A stretch of DNA of 64,000 nucleotides from Streptomyces sp. AM 4-1-1 (GCF_029167625.1 NZ_CP119145.1:4898001-4962000), one strand, 5' to 3'; positions 42,253-51,710 are shown, counted from the stretch's first letter. Notes: generated by a model not told the origin, from the letters alone. Numbers and translations: made by a program.

Positions 42253-42773
42253 GCCGTCACCTCCAGGGTGAGCCGGCCGAGACGCGCGGCGGTCAGTTCC
42301 AGCCAGCGCAGATCGGCTTCGAGGTGGAACAGCGCGTGATCGCAGATGAGTTGGTCGGCGAAGTCGCCACGGCGCTTGCGGTCGGTCAGGATGCGCATCA
42401 GCCGCAGATGCTCGGAGCGCTGGGTGTCGAGCAGGTCGGAGGCGCTGCGTCCGGTGAGGATGGCCAGGACGACCTTGGTGTAGAGCGTCGACTGGAGATA
42501 CGGCTCCGGCTTCTCGGGCTGGGCGAGCCAGGCGGACACGTCGGTGACCCCGGCGTCGGTGATGGCGTAGCGCTTGCGCTCGGGGCCGCCGCCGGCCTCG
42601 ACGCCGTCGACCTCCACCAGGCCGTTCTTCAGCAGCCGGGACATGGTCGAGTAGACCTGCCCGTAGTGCAGGGGGCGGTCGTGCCCGAACTTCTCGTCGA
42701 AGGCGCGCTTGAGGTCGTATCCGTGGCGTGGACCGGACTCCAGGAGTCCGAGCAAGGTGTGACCGATAGACAT
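42249..42773 (-). CDS. PadR family transcriptional regulator
   Basis: The 174-residue regulator has a PadR winged helix (MSIGHTLLGLLESGPRHGYD, PLHYGQVYSTMSRLLKNGLV) and a C-terminal helical dimerisation domain (LRWLELTAARLGRL). I chose the ATG at 42773. It lies seven bases after the -10 element TATAGT, and there is no ribosome binding site, so the mRNA is probably leaderless. A near-perfect palindrome overlaps this promoter, which points to autorepression of the whole padR-ABC operon until a toxic ligand is present. Confidence 0.92.
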   Translation of the reverse strand: MSIGHTLLGLLESGPRHGYDLKRAFDEKFGHDRPLHYGQVYSTMSRLLKNGLVEVDGVEAGGGPERKRYAITDAGVTDVSAWLAQPEKPEPYLQSTLYTKVVLAILTGRSASDLLDTQRSEHLRLMRILTDRKRRGDFADQLICDHALFHLEADLRWLELTAARLGRLTLEVTA

Positions 42774-42780
42774 GCGGAGG

Positions 42781-42824
42781 ACTATACACATCACGTATAC
42801 ATGCCATGTATACGTGGTGTGCAT
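42781..42824 (-). promoter_or_regulatory. padR promoter (-10 TATAGT) with overlapping long palindromic operator
   Basis: TATAGT (42781-42786 on the minus strand) is the -10. The core CACGTATACAT-GCC-ATGTATACGTG (42792-42816) is a perfect 11-bp inverted repeat, extended with two mismatches to 42784-42824. Its length and AT content stand out sharply in this GC-rich DNA. Confidence 0.8.
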
Positions 42825-42951
42825 ACCGTCCTGAACTGCGGTTCGGCGTTGTTCCGCCGGGCCAGGTGGTGTGGAGGGTGACCCTCGGGCGGTCGTGGGC
42901 CGTCTTCGGGGCGGGGGGCGTACCGGCCTCCCGCCCCGGTGGCACGCCCCG

Positions 42952-43248
42952 TCAGGCCGGGTCCTCGGACTCCGCGGCCGGGTCGCCCATGGGGTCCGCC
43001 GCCGGGTCCCTCGCCTGATCCGCCGCCGGGTCCCTCGGGGGGCGCCCGCGGCGGGGGATGGGGCGGGCGCCGCCCGGCAGCCGTCCCGCCTCGGCCAGCG
43101 CCCGCCGCAGCAGATACTCGATCTGGGCGTTCGCGCTGCGCAGTTCGTCGGACGCCCAGCGCGCCAGGGCGTCGTGCACCGCCGGATCCAGCCGCAGCAG
43201 CATCTGCTTGCGCTGCCGCGGCCCGCGCCGGGACGTCTCGTCGGTCAC
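42952..43248 (-). CDS. Ribbon-helix-helix domain protein
   Basis: The 98-residue protein has an N-terminal ribbon-helix-helix DNA-binding fold (KQMLLRLDPAVHDALARWAS, SANAQIEYLLRRALAEAG) similar to Arc/CopG or HicB-type antitoxins. The C-terminal tail has degenerate repeats (RDPAADQARDPAADPMGDPA) that look like an in-frame expansion. The GTG start at 43248 overlaps the SPFH gene stop (GTGA). The coupling suggests it regulates or works with the SPFH protein; the Arc-type fold with SPFH is a recurring actinobacterial pairing in my recollection, not checked. Confidence 0.78.
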   Translation of the reverse strand: MTDETSRRGPRQRKQMLLRLDPAVHDALARWASDELRSANAQIEYLLRRALAEAGRLPGGARPIPRRGRPPRDPAADQARDPAADPMGDPAAESEDPA

Positions 43249-44231
43249 TGGTAGAGCGAGCCCGTGTTCAGGACCGGCTGCACCGCGCGGTCACCGCACA
43301 GCACGACCATCAGATTGCTGACCATGGTCGCCTTGCGCTCGGAGTCCAGCTCGACGATGCCCTGTTCGGCGATCCGGGTCAGCGCCATCTCGACCATCCC
43401 GACCGCGCCCTCGACGATCTGCTGCCGGGCCGCGACCACGGCCCCCGCCTGCTGTCGCTGGAGCATCGCGGAGGCGATCTCGGGGGCGTACGCGAGGTGG
43501 CTGAAGCGCGACTCGACGATCAGCACCCCGGCGGCGCGCACCCGGGCGGTCAGTTCCACGGCCAGCTTCTCGGTGATCTCCTCGGCGTTGCCGCGCAGCG
43601 AGAGACCGCCCTCCTCGTGGGCGTCGTACGGGTACTCGATCGCGATGTGCCGGACGGCGGCCTCGGTCTGGGTGGCCACGAACTCCAGGAAGTCGTCGAC
43701 CTCGAAGAGGGCCTGCGCGGTGTCGTCGACCTTCCACACGACGATCGCGGCCAGCTCGATCGGGTTCCCGTAGGCGTCGTTGACCTTCAGGACGGCCGTC
43801 TCGTGGTTGCGGACCCGGGTGGAGATCTTCCGGCTGCTGGTGAGCGGGTTGATCCAGCGCAGTCCGTCGGCGCGGATCGTGCCGACGTACCGCCCGAAGA
43901 GCTGGATGACGCGGGCCTCGCCGGGCGCGACCATCTTCACGCCGCTCATGCAGAAGAGCGACGCGATGGTGAGCAGGATGCCGAGGACGACGAGCGTGAT
44001 CCCGAGGCCGTTGTGGCCGTTCGACCCGACGGCGGCGCCGAGGATGATCAGGGCGATCCCGAGGAACACCCCGACCACCGTCAGCAGCAGGCCGAGCCCG
44101 CCGGGAATGCTGTGGGCCGTGGTCTCGCGGACCTGAGGGGCGGGCATGTCCGGTGTGTCGGCCGTGACCGCGGCCGGTACCGGCTCCGGCCGGGAGGTGT
44201 GCGGGTTGTGCGAGTCGTGCTGTTCGGGCAT
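43245..44231 (-). CDS. SPFH/Band 7 (stomatin-prohibitin-flotillin) membrane protein
   Basis: The 328-residue protein has a Pro/Thr-rich N-terminus and two transmembrane helices ([20 protein letters not shown] and [15 protein letters not shown]), then an SPFH domain (about 95-290; [22 protein letters not shown], given in parts as [13 protein letters not shown] and TIRADGLRW) and a C-terminal Ala/Gln-rich helix. Such proteins scaffold membrane microdomains. The ATG at 44231 has GGGGGAATCC upstream. A palindrome at 44279-44294 overlaps its likely promoter. Confidence 0.87.
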   Translation of the reverse strand: MPEQHDSHNPHTSRPEPVPAAVTADTPDMPAPQVRETTAHSIPGGLGLLLTVVGVFLGIALIILGAAVGSNGHNGLGITLVVLGILLTIASLFCMSGVKMVAPGEARVIQLFGRYVGTIRADGLRWINPLTSSRKISTRVRNHETAVLKVNDAYGNPIELAAIVVWKVDDTAQALFEVDDFLEFVATQTEAAVRHIAIEYPYDAHEEGGLSLRGNAEEITEKLAVELTARVRAAGVLIVESRFSHLAYAPEIASAMLQRQQAGAVVAARQQIVEGAVGMVEMALTRIAEQGIVELDSERKATMVSNLMVVLCGDRAVQPVLNTGSLYQ

Positions 44232-44278
44232 GGATTCCCCCGTTGTGTACGGCGTCCGCGGTCCATCACCGCGCGATC

Positions 44279-44294
44279 AATGTGATTACACATT
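44279..44294. promoter_or_regulatory. Candidate operator upstream of the SPFH gene
   Basis: The sequence AATGTG-ATTA-CACATT is a 6-bp inverted repeat in an AT-rich patch 48 bases before the SPFH start, and it also lies upstream of the divergent PBP gene. The ribbon-helix-helix protein encoded downstream of SPFH is one candidate ligand; a GntR or Crp-like protein is another. Confidence 0.5.
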
Positions 44295-44463
44295 AGCGCG
44301 CATGGCAACCTTGCGTACCGTCCGTGAGTCGGTTCCTTGGGGTGCGGGTGCTGATTCTCACGTCCGGAAAAGACCGGATCGCCTGCATTTTGTCCGTCTC
44401 AACGGTGTTAGCTGTCTTGGCTGAGCTGATCTGATCGAACAGAGAAACGGGAGCAACACAGCG

Positions 44464-46701
44464 ATGGGTCGAGCGGAAGCGCGACGAGCCCAGCAGCGCG
44501 GTGCGCGGCGGGCCAAGAAGACCGGCATACGCCGCTTCTTCACCTGGCGGAAGCTGCTGGGGGCCTTCTTCGGGTTCTGCCTGCTGATCATCGGCGCCTT
44601 CGTGGCGCTCTATCTGTCCGTGGACGAGCCCGCACCCAACGCGGAGGCGAAGCTGGAGAGCAACGTCTACAAGTACGGCGACGGCAAGATCCTCGCCCGC
44701 ACGGGCCGTATCAACCGGGAGATGGTCGACCTCGACAAGATCCCGGAGAAGGTCCGCTACACCTTCGTCGCTGCCGAGAACAAGTCGTTCTTCAAGGACT
44801 CCGGGGTCGACCTCAAGGGCACCGCCCGCGGTCTGCTGAACACCGTGACCGGCAAGGGGAAGCAGGGAGGTTCGACGATCACTCAGCAGTACGTCAAGAA
44901 CTACTACCTGACCCAGCAGCCGACGGTCTCCCGCAAGCTCAAGGAACTGGTGATCTCGCTCAAGGTCGACCGGCGGATGCACAAGGAGGACATCCTCGCC
45001 GGGTACATCAACACCAGCTATTACGGGCGCAGCGCGTACGGCATCCAGGCCGCGGCCCAGGCGTACTACGGCGTCGACGCCGAGAAGCTGACCGTCGCCC
45101 AGGGCGCCTACCTCGCCGCACTGCTCCAGGCGCCCAGCCAGTACGACTGGGCGGTCGCCTCACCGACCGGCAAGAAGCTCGTGACCGAACGCTGGCACTA
45201 CGTCCTCGACAACATGGTCGAGGAGAAGTGGCTCGACGCGTCGGAGCGCGACGCGCTGAAGTTCCCCGTACCGCACAGTCCGAAGCCGCCCCTCGGCATG
45301 GGCGGCCAGACCGGCTACCTCGTCGAGGCCGCCGACGCGGAGCTGCGCAAGCAGGGCGTCTCCGAGGCCGACCTCAAGGCCGGCGGCTGGACCATCACCC
45401 TCAACATCGACGAGAAGAAGCAGAAGGAACTCGTCAAGGCGGTCGAGCGGCAACTGGAGTCGAAGATCGACCGCAAGGGCAACAAGGTCGACGCGACGGT
45501 CCAGGCGGGCGCCACCTCCGTCGACCCGAAGACCGGCGCGGTCGTCGCCCTGTACGGCGGGACCGGCGCCACCGAGCACTGGATATCCAACGCCACCCGG
45601 CAGGACTACCAGCCCGCGTCCACCTTCAAGCCGCTGGTGTTCGCCACCGCGCTGGAGAACGGCGCGGAGACCCAGGACGGCGACCGGATCGGCGTCAACA
45701 CCCTCTACGACGGGACGAGCCGGCGCCCGGTCGAGGGCAGCGACACCCCGTACGCCCCGCAGAACGAGGACGACACCAGCTACGGGGACGTCAACGTCCA
45801 GGAGGCGATGGACAAGTCCATCAACTCGGTCTTCGCGCAGATGGTCGTCGACGTCGGCCCCGGCAAGGTGAAGGAGACCGCGCTCGCCCTCGGCGTACCG
45901 GACAAGAACTTCCCGGAGCGCCCGGCGACCGCCCTGGGCACCATGTACGCCTCGACCTGGGACATGGCGGGCGTGTACGCCACGTTCGACAACCACGGCA
46001 AGAAGGTCACCCCGACCATCGTGAAGTCCGCCGAGCACCGCGGCCGCTCGGTCGACCCGGTGCAGGGCATCGGCAAGCAGGTACTCAGCCGCAGGTCGGC
46101 CGACACCGTGACGTCCGTGCTGTCCGGCGTCGTCGACAACGGCTCCGGCCACGAGGCCGACACCTCGGCCTATGACGCGGCGGGCAAGACGGGTACGTCG
46201 GAGAACAACCGGGCGGCCCTGTTCGCCGGCTACACCCCGGAACTCAGCACCGTCGTGGCGCTCTACGGCGAGTCCCCGAAGGACGGCGGCGGCCAGGTCA
46301 GCCTCACCGGCACCGCCAACTCAGGCCGTGCCAACGGCGGTGGCTTCCCGGCGAAGATCTGGGCGGACTACACCCTGCGCGCCCTGAACGGCGGCTCCGA
46401 CGCCCGCTTCGACCTGGAGGACGTCGAGAAAGGCGAGGTCACCGTGACCGAATCCCCGTCGCCGTCCACCTCCGCGTCCGAGTCGCCCGAGGAGACACCG
46501 TCCGAGGAGCCGGAGTCGCCCGAGGAGACACCGAGCGAGTCCGAGTCGGAGAGCCCGGACGAGACGGTCACCGAGTCCCCGTCCCCCTCGCTCTCCGTGA
46601 GCCCGCCCGAGACCTCCGAGGACCCCGGAGAAGGGGACGACGACGGCAACCGGCCCAGCGGCAACCGGCCGGGTGGCAACACCAACGTCCAGCGGCCTTA
46701 A
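44464..46701 (+). CDS. Bifunctional class A penicillin-binding protein
   Basis: This 745-residue membrane enzyme polymerises and cross-links peptidoglycan. A basic cytosolic start and one helix (LLGAFFGFCLLIIGAFVALY) are followed by the GT51 glycosyltransferase domain (about 75-250; VAAENKSFF with catalytic Glu, QGGSTITQQYVKN) and the transpeptidase domain (about 330-640; active serine in PASTFKPLVF, SIN in DKSINSVF, and AGKTGTSENN). The tail of about 100 residues is Ser/Pro/Glu-rich with SPEETPSE-type repeats and a Gly/Asn end. The ATG at 44464 follows AACGGGAGCAAC. A 27-bp terminator follows. Confidence 0.93.
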   Translation: MGRAEARRAQQRGARRAKKTGIRRFFTWRKLLGAFFGFCLLIIGAFVALYLSVDEPAPNAEAKLESNVYKYGDGKILARTGRINREMVDLDKIPEKVRYTFVAAENKSFFKDSGVDLKGTARGLLNTVTGKGKQGGSTITQQYVKNYYLTQQPTVSRKLKELVISLKVDRRMHKEDILAGYINTSYYGRSAYGIQAAAQAYYGVDAEKLTVAQGAYLAALLQAPSQYDWAVASPTGKKLVTERWHYVLDNMVEEKWLDASERDALKFPVPHSPKPPLGMGGQTGYLVEAADAELRKQGVSEADLKAGGWTITLNIDEKKQKELVKAVERQLESKIDRKGNKVDATVQAGATSVDPKTGAVVALYGGTGATEHWISNATRQDYQPASTFKPLVFATALENGAETQDGDRIGVNTLYDGTSRRPVEGSDTPYAPQNEDDTSYGDVNVQEAMDKSINSVFAQMVVDVGPGKVKETALALGVPDKNFPERPATALGTMYASTWDMAGVYATFDNHGKKVTPTIVKSAEHRGRSVDPVQGIGKQVLSRRSADTVTSVLSGVVDNGSGHEADTSAYDAAGKTGTSENNRAALFAGYTPELSTVVALYGESPKDGGGQVSLTGTANSGRANGGGFPAKIWADYTLRALNGGSDARFDLEDVEKGEVTVTESPSPSTSASESPEETPSEEPESPEETPSESESESPDETVTESPSPSLSVSPPETSEDPGEGDDDGNRPSGNRPGGNTNVQRP

Positions 46702-46756
46702 GACGTTCCGCCCGGACCAGGCCGGGCTCGCCCGGCTCTCGCGCCTGGGCGCGTCC

Positions 46757-46814
46757 GTACGGACATGACGAGGGGCGGGCGCCGGCGGGCGCCCGCCCCT
46801 CGTCATGTCCGTAC
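46757..46814. terminator. Bidirectional terminator with 27-bp perfect stem
   Basis: The arms 46757-46783 and 46788-46814 are exact complements with a GGCG loop. It lies between the convergent PBP and phosphatase genes. Confidence 0.88.
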
Positions 46815-46826
46815 CGGCCGACCGGC

Positions 46827-48824
46827 CTACGGGCTGCGGGTCTCCATCTCGAACCAGACCACTTTGCCGGTCGACAGCCGGGTCGCTCCCCACCGCCGGG
46901 CCAGCCGGTTGACCAGGAACAGGCCACGGCCGCCCTCGTCGGTGTCCCGCGCCCGCCGCTGACGGGGCAGTTGCGGGGCGTCGTCGCCGACCTCGCAGCG
47001 CAGGATGTCGGTACGCAGCAGACGCAGCGTCACCGGCCGCTCGGCGTACCGCACGGCGTTGGTCACCACCTCGCTGACCAGCAGCTCCATCGAGTCCGAC
47101 AGCTCTTCGAGACCCCAACGGGCGAGCGCCCTGCGGGCCAGCCGCCGGGCCCTGCCGGGCGCCGCGTCCTCCGGCTCCAGGAACCAGTACGCGACATCGC
47201 TCGGCGCGATCCCGTCGAAGCGGGCCGCGAGCAGCGCGATGTCGTCGTCCCGGTCGCCGGGGCCGAGCATGTCGAGCACGTCGTCGCAGAGCGCCTCCAG
47301 CGGCGGCGAGTGGTCCGGCCCGGTCAGCCGGGCGGTGGTCGCGAGCCGTTCCCGCAACTGCTCGATGCCGGTCCAGACGTCCCGCAGCCGGGACTCGACC
47401 AGGCCGTCCGTGTACAGCAGCAGCGTCGCCCCCGCGGGCGCGTCCAGCTCGACGGCCTCGAAGTCGACACCACCGACCCCGATCGGCGCCCCCGGCGGCA
47501 CCCGCAGCACCTCGGCCCGGCCGCCCAGGTGGAGCAGGACGGGCGGCGGATGACCGGCGTTGGCGATGGTGATGCGGTGCGCGACGGGGTCGTACACCGC
47601 GTACAGGCAGGTCGCCATGCGGTCGCTGCCGAGCCGCTGCGCCTGCTCGTCGAGGTGGTGCAGCACCTCCTGCGGAGGCAGATCGAGCCCGGCGAGGGTC
47701 TGGGCGGTGGTGCGCAGCTGTCCCATGATCGCGGCGGAGGTCATGGAGTGGCCCATGACGTCACCGACGACGAGCGCGACCCGGCTGCCCGGCAGCGGGA
47801 TCGCGTCGTACCAGTCGCCGCCGACCCGGGCCGTCTCGGCGGCCGGGAGGTAGCGCGACGCGAGCCGGACGCCGGTGGGCTGCGGCAGCGAGTCGGGCAG
47901 CATGGTCCGCTGCAACTCGTCGGCGATGTACGCCTCGCGGCCGTACAGCACGGCCTTGTCGATGCCGAGCGCGGTGTGCGTCGCGAGCTGGGCGGCGACC
48001 AGCAGGTCGTTGGCCTCGAACGGCGGCCGTTCCGTCCCGCGCAGGAACACGGCGGCGCCGATCACCCGGCGCCGGCCGCGCAGCGGGGCGAGGATCGCCC
48101 GGTGCCCGGAGGGCACGGTCCGTCCGGCGCCGAGCAGTTCGGGCAGCGCGGCACGGGCCGCCGCGGAGTCCCCGAAGACCGGCCGGACCCCGCGCAGCAC
48201 CTCGGCGAGCGCGCCACCGGGGCGCACCTCGCAGAGCTGGGACGCGGGCGTCGGATCGGCCTGCGGGTCGATGACCGGCAGCCGCAGGCGTTCGATCTCC
48301 GGGGAGCCCTCGAACTCCTCGTCGCTCAGCCGCAGCCGGTCGGTGCGCCGCAGCCGCAGCACGAACGGGTGTACGGGGCGCTCGTCGCCCACCGGCAGCG
48401 GATCGCGGAGGTAGACGAGTATGGCGTCGGAATATGTGGGCACACTGGCCCGGCAGAGACCGAGCACGATCTCGTCGAGGTCTATGCCCCGGGCGATCCG
48501 GCGGGTCGCGGCGCCCACGAAGCGCAGCCGGTCGCCCTCGCGCCGGGCGACGGCCTGCGGGTCGGCGGCCACCGCGACCGGTCCGGACGCCGGGGCGGGT
48601 GCCGGGTCGGGCACGCAGGCCGGGCCGGAGCCCGGTCGCGGCGCCGTGGCAGGACCTGTCCCCGCGGCCTGCCCGCGGCCCGGTGGGGCCTTGGTGGGGC
48701 CGGGGACCGCGGCGGCGGCAGGGGGCGCCTTCGGCGCGGCCTCCTGCTGCCGCGGCCGGGTGCGTTCCTGCGGCCTGGCCGCGAGAGGCTGCCGGCCTTC
48801 GTGGGAGGTGGGGTGCTCCGTCAC
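46827..48824 (-). CDS. GAF-PP2C(SpoIIE)-HATPase signalling protein
   Basis: The protein of about 665 residues likely controls an anti-sigma or anti-anti-sigma pathway. Layout: disordered Ala/Pro-rich N-terminus (about 1-100), GAF domain (about 110-290), SpoIIE-type PP2C phosphatase (about 310-530; RVGGDWYDAIPL, VGDVMGHS, LLLYTDGLVE) and a C-terminal HATPase_c anti-sigma kinase domain (about 545-660; SELLVSEVVTNAVRYAE and RGLFLVNRLARRWG). The phosphatase acidic residues are present. The GTG at 48824 was chosen over the longer ATG at 48911 for lack of conserved sequence upstream, but support is weak. Confidence 0.85.
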   Translation of the reverse strand: MTEHPTSHEGRQPLAARPQERTRPRQQEAAPKAPPAAAAVPGPTKAPPGRGQAAGTGPATAPRPGSGPACVPDPAPAPASGPVAVAADPQAVARREGDRLRFVGAATRRIARGIDLDEIVLGLCRASVPTYSDAILVYLRDPLPVGDERPVHPFVLRLRRTDRLRLSDEEFEGSPEIERLRLPVIDPQADPTPASQLCEVRPGGALAEVLRGVRPVFGDSAAARAALPELLGAGRTVPSGHRAILAPLRGRRRVIGAAVFLRGTERPPFEANDLLVAAQLATHTALGIDKAVLYGREAYIADELQRTMLPDSLPQPTGVRLASRYLPAAETARVGGDWYDAIPLPGSRVALVVGDVMGHSMTSAAIMGQLRTTAQTLAGLDLPPQEVLHHLDEQAQRLGSDRMATCLYAVYDPVAHRITIANAGHPPPVLLHLGGRAEVLRVPPGAPIGVGGVDFEAVELDAPAGATLLLYTDGLVESRLRDVWTGIEQLRERLATTARLTGPDHSPPLEALCDDVLDMLGPGDRDDDIALLAARFDGIAPSDVAYWFLEPEDAAPGRARRLARRALARWGLEELSDSMELLVSEVVTNAVRYAERPVTLRLLRTDILRCEVGDDAPQLPRQRRARDTDEGGRGLFLVNRLARRWGATRLSTGKVVWFEMETRSP

Positions 48825-49193
48825 GCGTGGGATTCCGTCCGTCCGGGCCGGTTGTATGAGGCAATCACCTTGTGGGGCGTTACTTTGCCCTCGCACGGGC
48901 GCCGAGAACAACGGCTGTCACCGCATGCCCCGATACGGGCGGCCGAAACCGGTCGCCCCCGGGAAGGTGTCCCGATGACAACGTTTCCGGTGGCAGGGCA
49001 GCGGACAACCGGCACGTCTCCACCCCCTCGTAGTGGTCCATGCGCCTCATGTGACACGTGCGCCTCATGCGCCTCGTGCGCTTTGTGCGTGGGCTTGCGG
49101 TCAGTCAGGTCCAGTACCGGGCACGCCGATCGGGCGGATCGGTCTTGCGGAGAACGATCCTACGATTCTCCCCCTGGCGTCCGTCCAAGGATC
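48825..49193. other. 369-base gap between the phosphatase and DUF402 genes
   Basis: I see no gene. At about 49038-49095 there are short degenerate direct repeats of TGCGCCTCATG type. In one plus-strand frame they read as repeated Cys-Ala-Ser, but no start or binding site supports translation. Confidence 0.4.
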
Positions 49194-50171
49194 TCACGTC
49201 GGCATATGAGCGGGAGTGCGGTCCCAGTCATCCGGCAGCGAAGGGACCCGCCACCGGGGGTCGGGCCGCCAGTCCTCCCAGCCGTCCCGGAACGGCGCGC
49301 CCCAGGCCCGGATGGTCTCCACGGCCGCCCGGCCCGCCTCCCGTACCCGCTCGGCGGTCGACGGGTCCATCAGGCCGACGCGCTGCGCCTGGGCGAACTC
49401 GTCCTCGTCCAGCCAGTGCCAGCTGCGGTCCGGGCGGACGGCGATGTCCAGGAAGTGGTCCTCGGAGTCGATGCCGCCGGACCAGCGGGTGTGCGGCTCC
49501 TCAAGGTTCACGTACCAGTTGCGGAACCGCCAGCCCTGGTCCCAGAACAGCCACACCGACCACGGCTCGCCGGGCCTGGCCAGCTTCAGCACCCCGGTCC
49601 CCGACCAGGCGGAGCGGATGGCGATCCGGGGCGCGGTGTAGCGGGTCGCCAGCGGCTCGGCGTGCACATCGGTGCCGTCGGCGAGCACCGGCTTCACGCA
49701 CTCGGTGCCCGGCGCCATCCACGCGGCGAGCAGATCGGAACTGTCCTGGACGACGGTGACGGGACGGCAGATGGGGAACGAGGGCGGCCGTGCCCCGAAC
49801 GGCTGATCGGGGCGGTACGGCTGCGACACGCCGGACGGACGGTGCCCGCCGCGCGACGCGGGCGAGGCGGCCGGTGCGGCCGACCTCGCCGGCCCTGGCA
49901 GCCGGTGCCCGCCGTTGCCCGGGTATCCACCGCTCCCCAGGTGCTCACCGTTGGTCAGCTGCCCGCCGTCGGACCGGTGTTCACCCTTGGCCGGGCGCCC
50001 ACCGTCGGCCGGGCGTTCGCCGTTCGCCCGCTGTCCGCCGGGGGACCGGCCGTCGCCGGGCGGGCGCGTCCCGTTGCCCCGGTAGCGCCACAGAATCCGG
50101 TCGCCCGGCGCCCAGCGCTCGATCTCTTCCGGCTCTCCCGGCTCTCGCGTCCCGCTCTCCGTACCCGCCAT
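49194..50171 (-). CDS. DUF402 domain protein with Gly-rich insertion
   Basis: This 325-residue protein has a DUF402 domain, found in RNA-associated or nucleotide phosphohydrolase-like proteins. The start (ERWAPGDRILWRYRG) and the remainder (RPVTVVQDSSDLLAAW, MAPGTECVKP, WFRNW-like RFRNWYVNLEEPHTRW and FLDIAVRPD) are normal. They are separated by an insertion of about 100 residues, rich in Gly/Asn/Pro/Arg (residues about 33-135) with repeated NGERPADGGRPAKGE-like units. The ATG at 50171 lies six bases after TAAGAT, so it is probably leaderless. Confidence 0.8.
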   Translation of the reverse strand: MAGTESGTREPGEPEEIERWAPGDRILWRYRGNGTRPPGDGRSPGGQRANGERPADGGRPAKGEHRSDGGQLTNGEHLGSGGYPGNGGHRLPGPARSAAPAASPASRGGHRPSGVSQPYRPDQPFGARPPSFPICRPVTVVQDSSDLLAAWMAPGTECVKPVLADGTDVHAEPLATRYTAPRIAIRSAWSGTGVLKLARPGEPWSVWLFWDQGWRFRNWYVNLEEPHTRWSGGIDSEDHFLDIAVRPDRSWHWLDEDEFAQAQRVGLMDPSTAERVREAGRAAVETIRAWGAPFRDGWEDWRPDPRWRVPSLPDDWDRTPAHMPT

Positions 50172-50177
50172 GGACAG

Positions 50178-50183
50178 ATCTTA
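50178..50183 (-). promoter_or_regulatory. -10 element of the DUF402 gene, leaderless geometry
   Basis: TAAGAT on the minus strand is followed by six bases and then the ATG at 50171. Confidence 0.6.
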
Positions 50184-50297
50184 AGGAGGGACCCGCACGG
50201 GCGTCGCCAGGTCCGCCGCGGAAGGGCCGTACCCGGCACATCCGCGCCATTCGCGCACACGGGCGGTCTCACCCGCGACACATCCCCGTGACAGGGG

Positions 50298-51710
50298 TCA
50301 CGGGCGGGTCATGCGCAGGACGTCCAGCGCCTCGTCGAGCTGTTCCACGGTGAGGTCCCCGCGCTCGACGTAGCCCGAGTCCAGCACCACCTCGCGGATC
50401 GTCCGACGCTCGGCGAGGGACCTCTTGACGACCTTCGCCGCCTCCTCGTAACCGAGGTACTTGTTCAGCGGGGTGACGACGGACGGCGAGGACTCGGCGT
50501 ACTCCCTGGCGCGCTCGGTGTGGGCGGTGATGCCGTCGACCGTGCGGTCGGCGAGCAGCCGGGAGGCGTTGGCGAGCAGCCGTACGGACTCCAGCAGGTT
50601 CTTGGCGATCACCGGCAGCATGACGTTGAGCTCGAAGTTGCCCGCGGCTCCCGCGGCTGCGACCGTCGCGTCGTTCCCCGTGACCTGGGCCGCGACCATC
50701 AGGACGGCCTCGGGGACGACGGGGTTCACCTTGCCGGGCATGATCGACGAACCGGGCTGGAGGTCGGGCAGGGAGATCTCGGCGAGACCGGTGCGCGGAC
50801 CCGACGCCATCCAGCGCAGGTCGTTGCAGATCTTGGTGAGCGAGACGCCCAGGGTCCGCAGCTGGCCGGACGTCTCGACGAGCCCGTCGCGGGCGCCCTG
50901 CGCCTCGAAGTGGTCGCGGGCCTCGGTGAGCGGCAGACCGGTGGTGCGGGCGACCTCCGCGATGACGGCGGCGGCGAAGCCGGGCGGGGTGTTGATGCCG
51001 GTGCCGACGGCGGTGCCGCCCAGCGGCAGTTCGGCGAGCCGGGGGAGCGAGGCGTGCAGCCGCTCGACCGCGTAACGGATCGCCGCCGCGTACCCGCCGA
51101 ACTCCTGGCCCAGGGTGACGGGAGTGGCGTCCATCAGATGCGTACGGCCCGACTTGACGACCTCCGCGAACTCGACGGACTTGCGCTCCAGGGCGGCGGC
51201 GAGGTGGTCGAGGGCCGGAACCAGATCGGCGGTGACGGCGGCGGTCGCGGCGATGTGGATGGAGGAGGGGAAGACGTCGTTGGACGACTGGGAGGCGTTG
51301 ACGTGGTCGTTGGGGTGGACCGGGCGGCCGAGCCGTTCGGTGGCCAGGGTCGCCACGACTTCGTTCGTGTTCATGTTGGAGGAGGTACCTGATCCGGTCT
51401 GGAAGACATCGACCGGAAAGTGTTCATCCCAATGGCCCTCGGCGACCTCGGCGGCGGCCTCCTGGATCGCCTCGGCGATGTCCGGGTCGATCACCCGCAG
51501 CTCGGCGTTGACCTTCGCGGCGGCCGCCTTGATTCGTGCCAGCGCCTCGATGTGGGCGCGTTCGAGCCGCTGGCCGGAGATCGGGAAGTTCTCCACGGCG
51601 CGTTGCGTCTGGGCCCGCCACTTGGCGTGCGCGGGGACCCGTACCTCGCCCATCGAGTCGTGCTCGACGCGGTACTCGTCGCCCTCAGGGGTGCCTGCCG
51701 CTGCGTCCAT
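50298..51710 (-). CDS. fumC: Class II fumarate hydratase FumC
   Basis: This 470-residue iron-independent fumarase interconverts fumarate and malate in the TCA cycle. Motifs include [41 protein letters not shown] and the superfamily signature [11 protein letters not shown] with the catalytic serine. The ATG at 51710 follows AGGAGG at good distance. A class I fumarase is encoded 4 kb away. Confidence 0.95.
   Translation of the reverse strand: MDAAAGTPEGDEYRVEHDSMGEVRVPAHAKWRAQTQRAVENFPISGQRLERAHIEALARIKAAAAKVNAELRVIDPDIAEAIQEAAAEVAEGHWDEHFPVDVFQTGSGTSSNMNTNEVVATLATERLGRPVHPNDHVNASQSSNDVFPSSIHIAATAAVTADLVPALDHLAAALERKSVEFAEVVKSGRTHLMDATPVTLGQEFGGYAAAIRYAVERLHASLPRLAELPLGGTAVGTGINTPPGFAAAVIAEVARTTGLPLTEARDHFEAQGARDGLVETSGQLRTLGVSLTKICNDLRWMASGPRTGLAEISLPDLQPGSSIMPGKVNPVVPEAVLMVAAQVTGNDATVAAAGAAGNFELNVMLPVIAKNLLESVRLLANASRLLADRTVDGITAHTERAREYAESSPSVVTPLNKYLGYEEAAKVVKRSLAERRTIREVVLDSGYVERGDLTVEQLDEALDVLRMTRP

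Noticed and set aside
48921..49190. Cys-rich peptide with repeated Cys-Ala-Ser near 49040-49090
   Set aside because: It arises from short degenerate DNA repeats inside a long non-coding frame, with no start or binding site.
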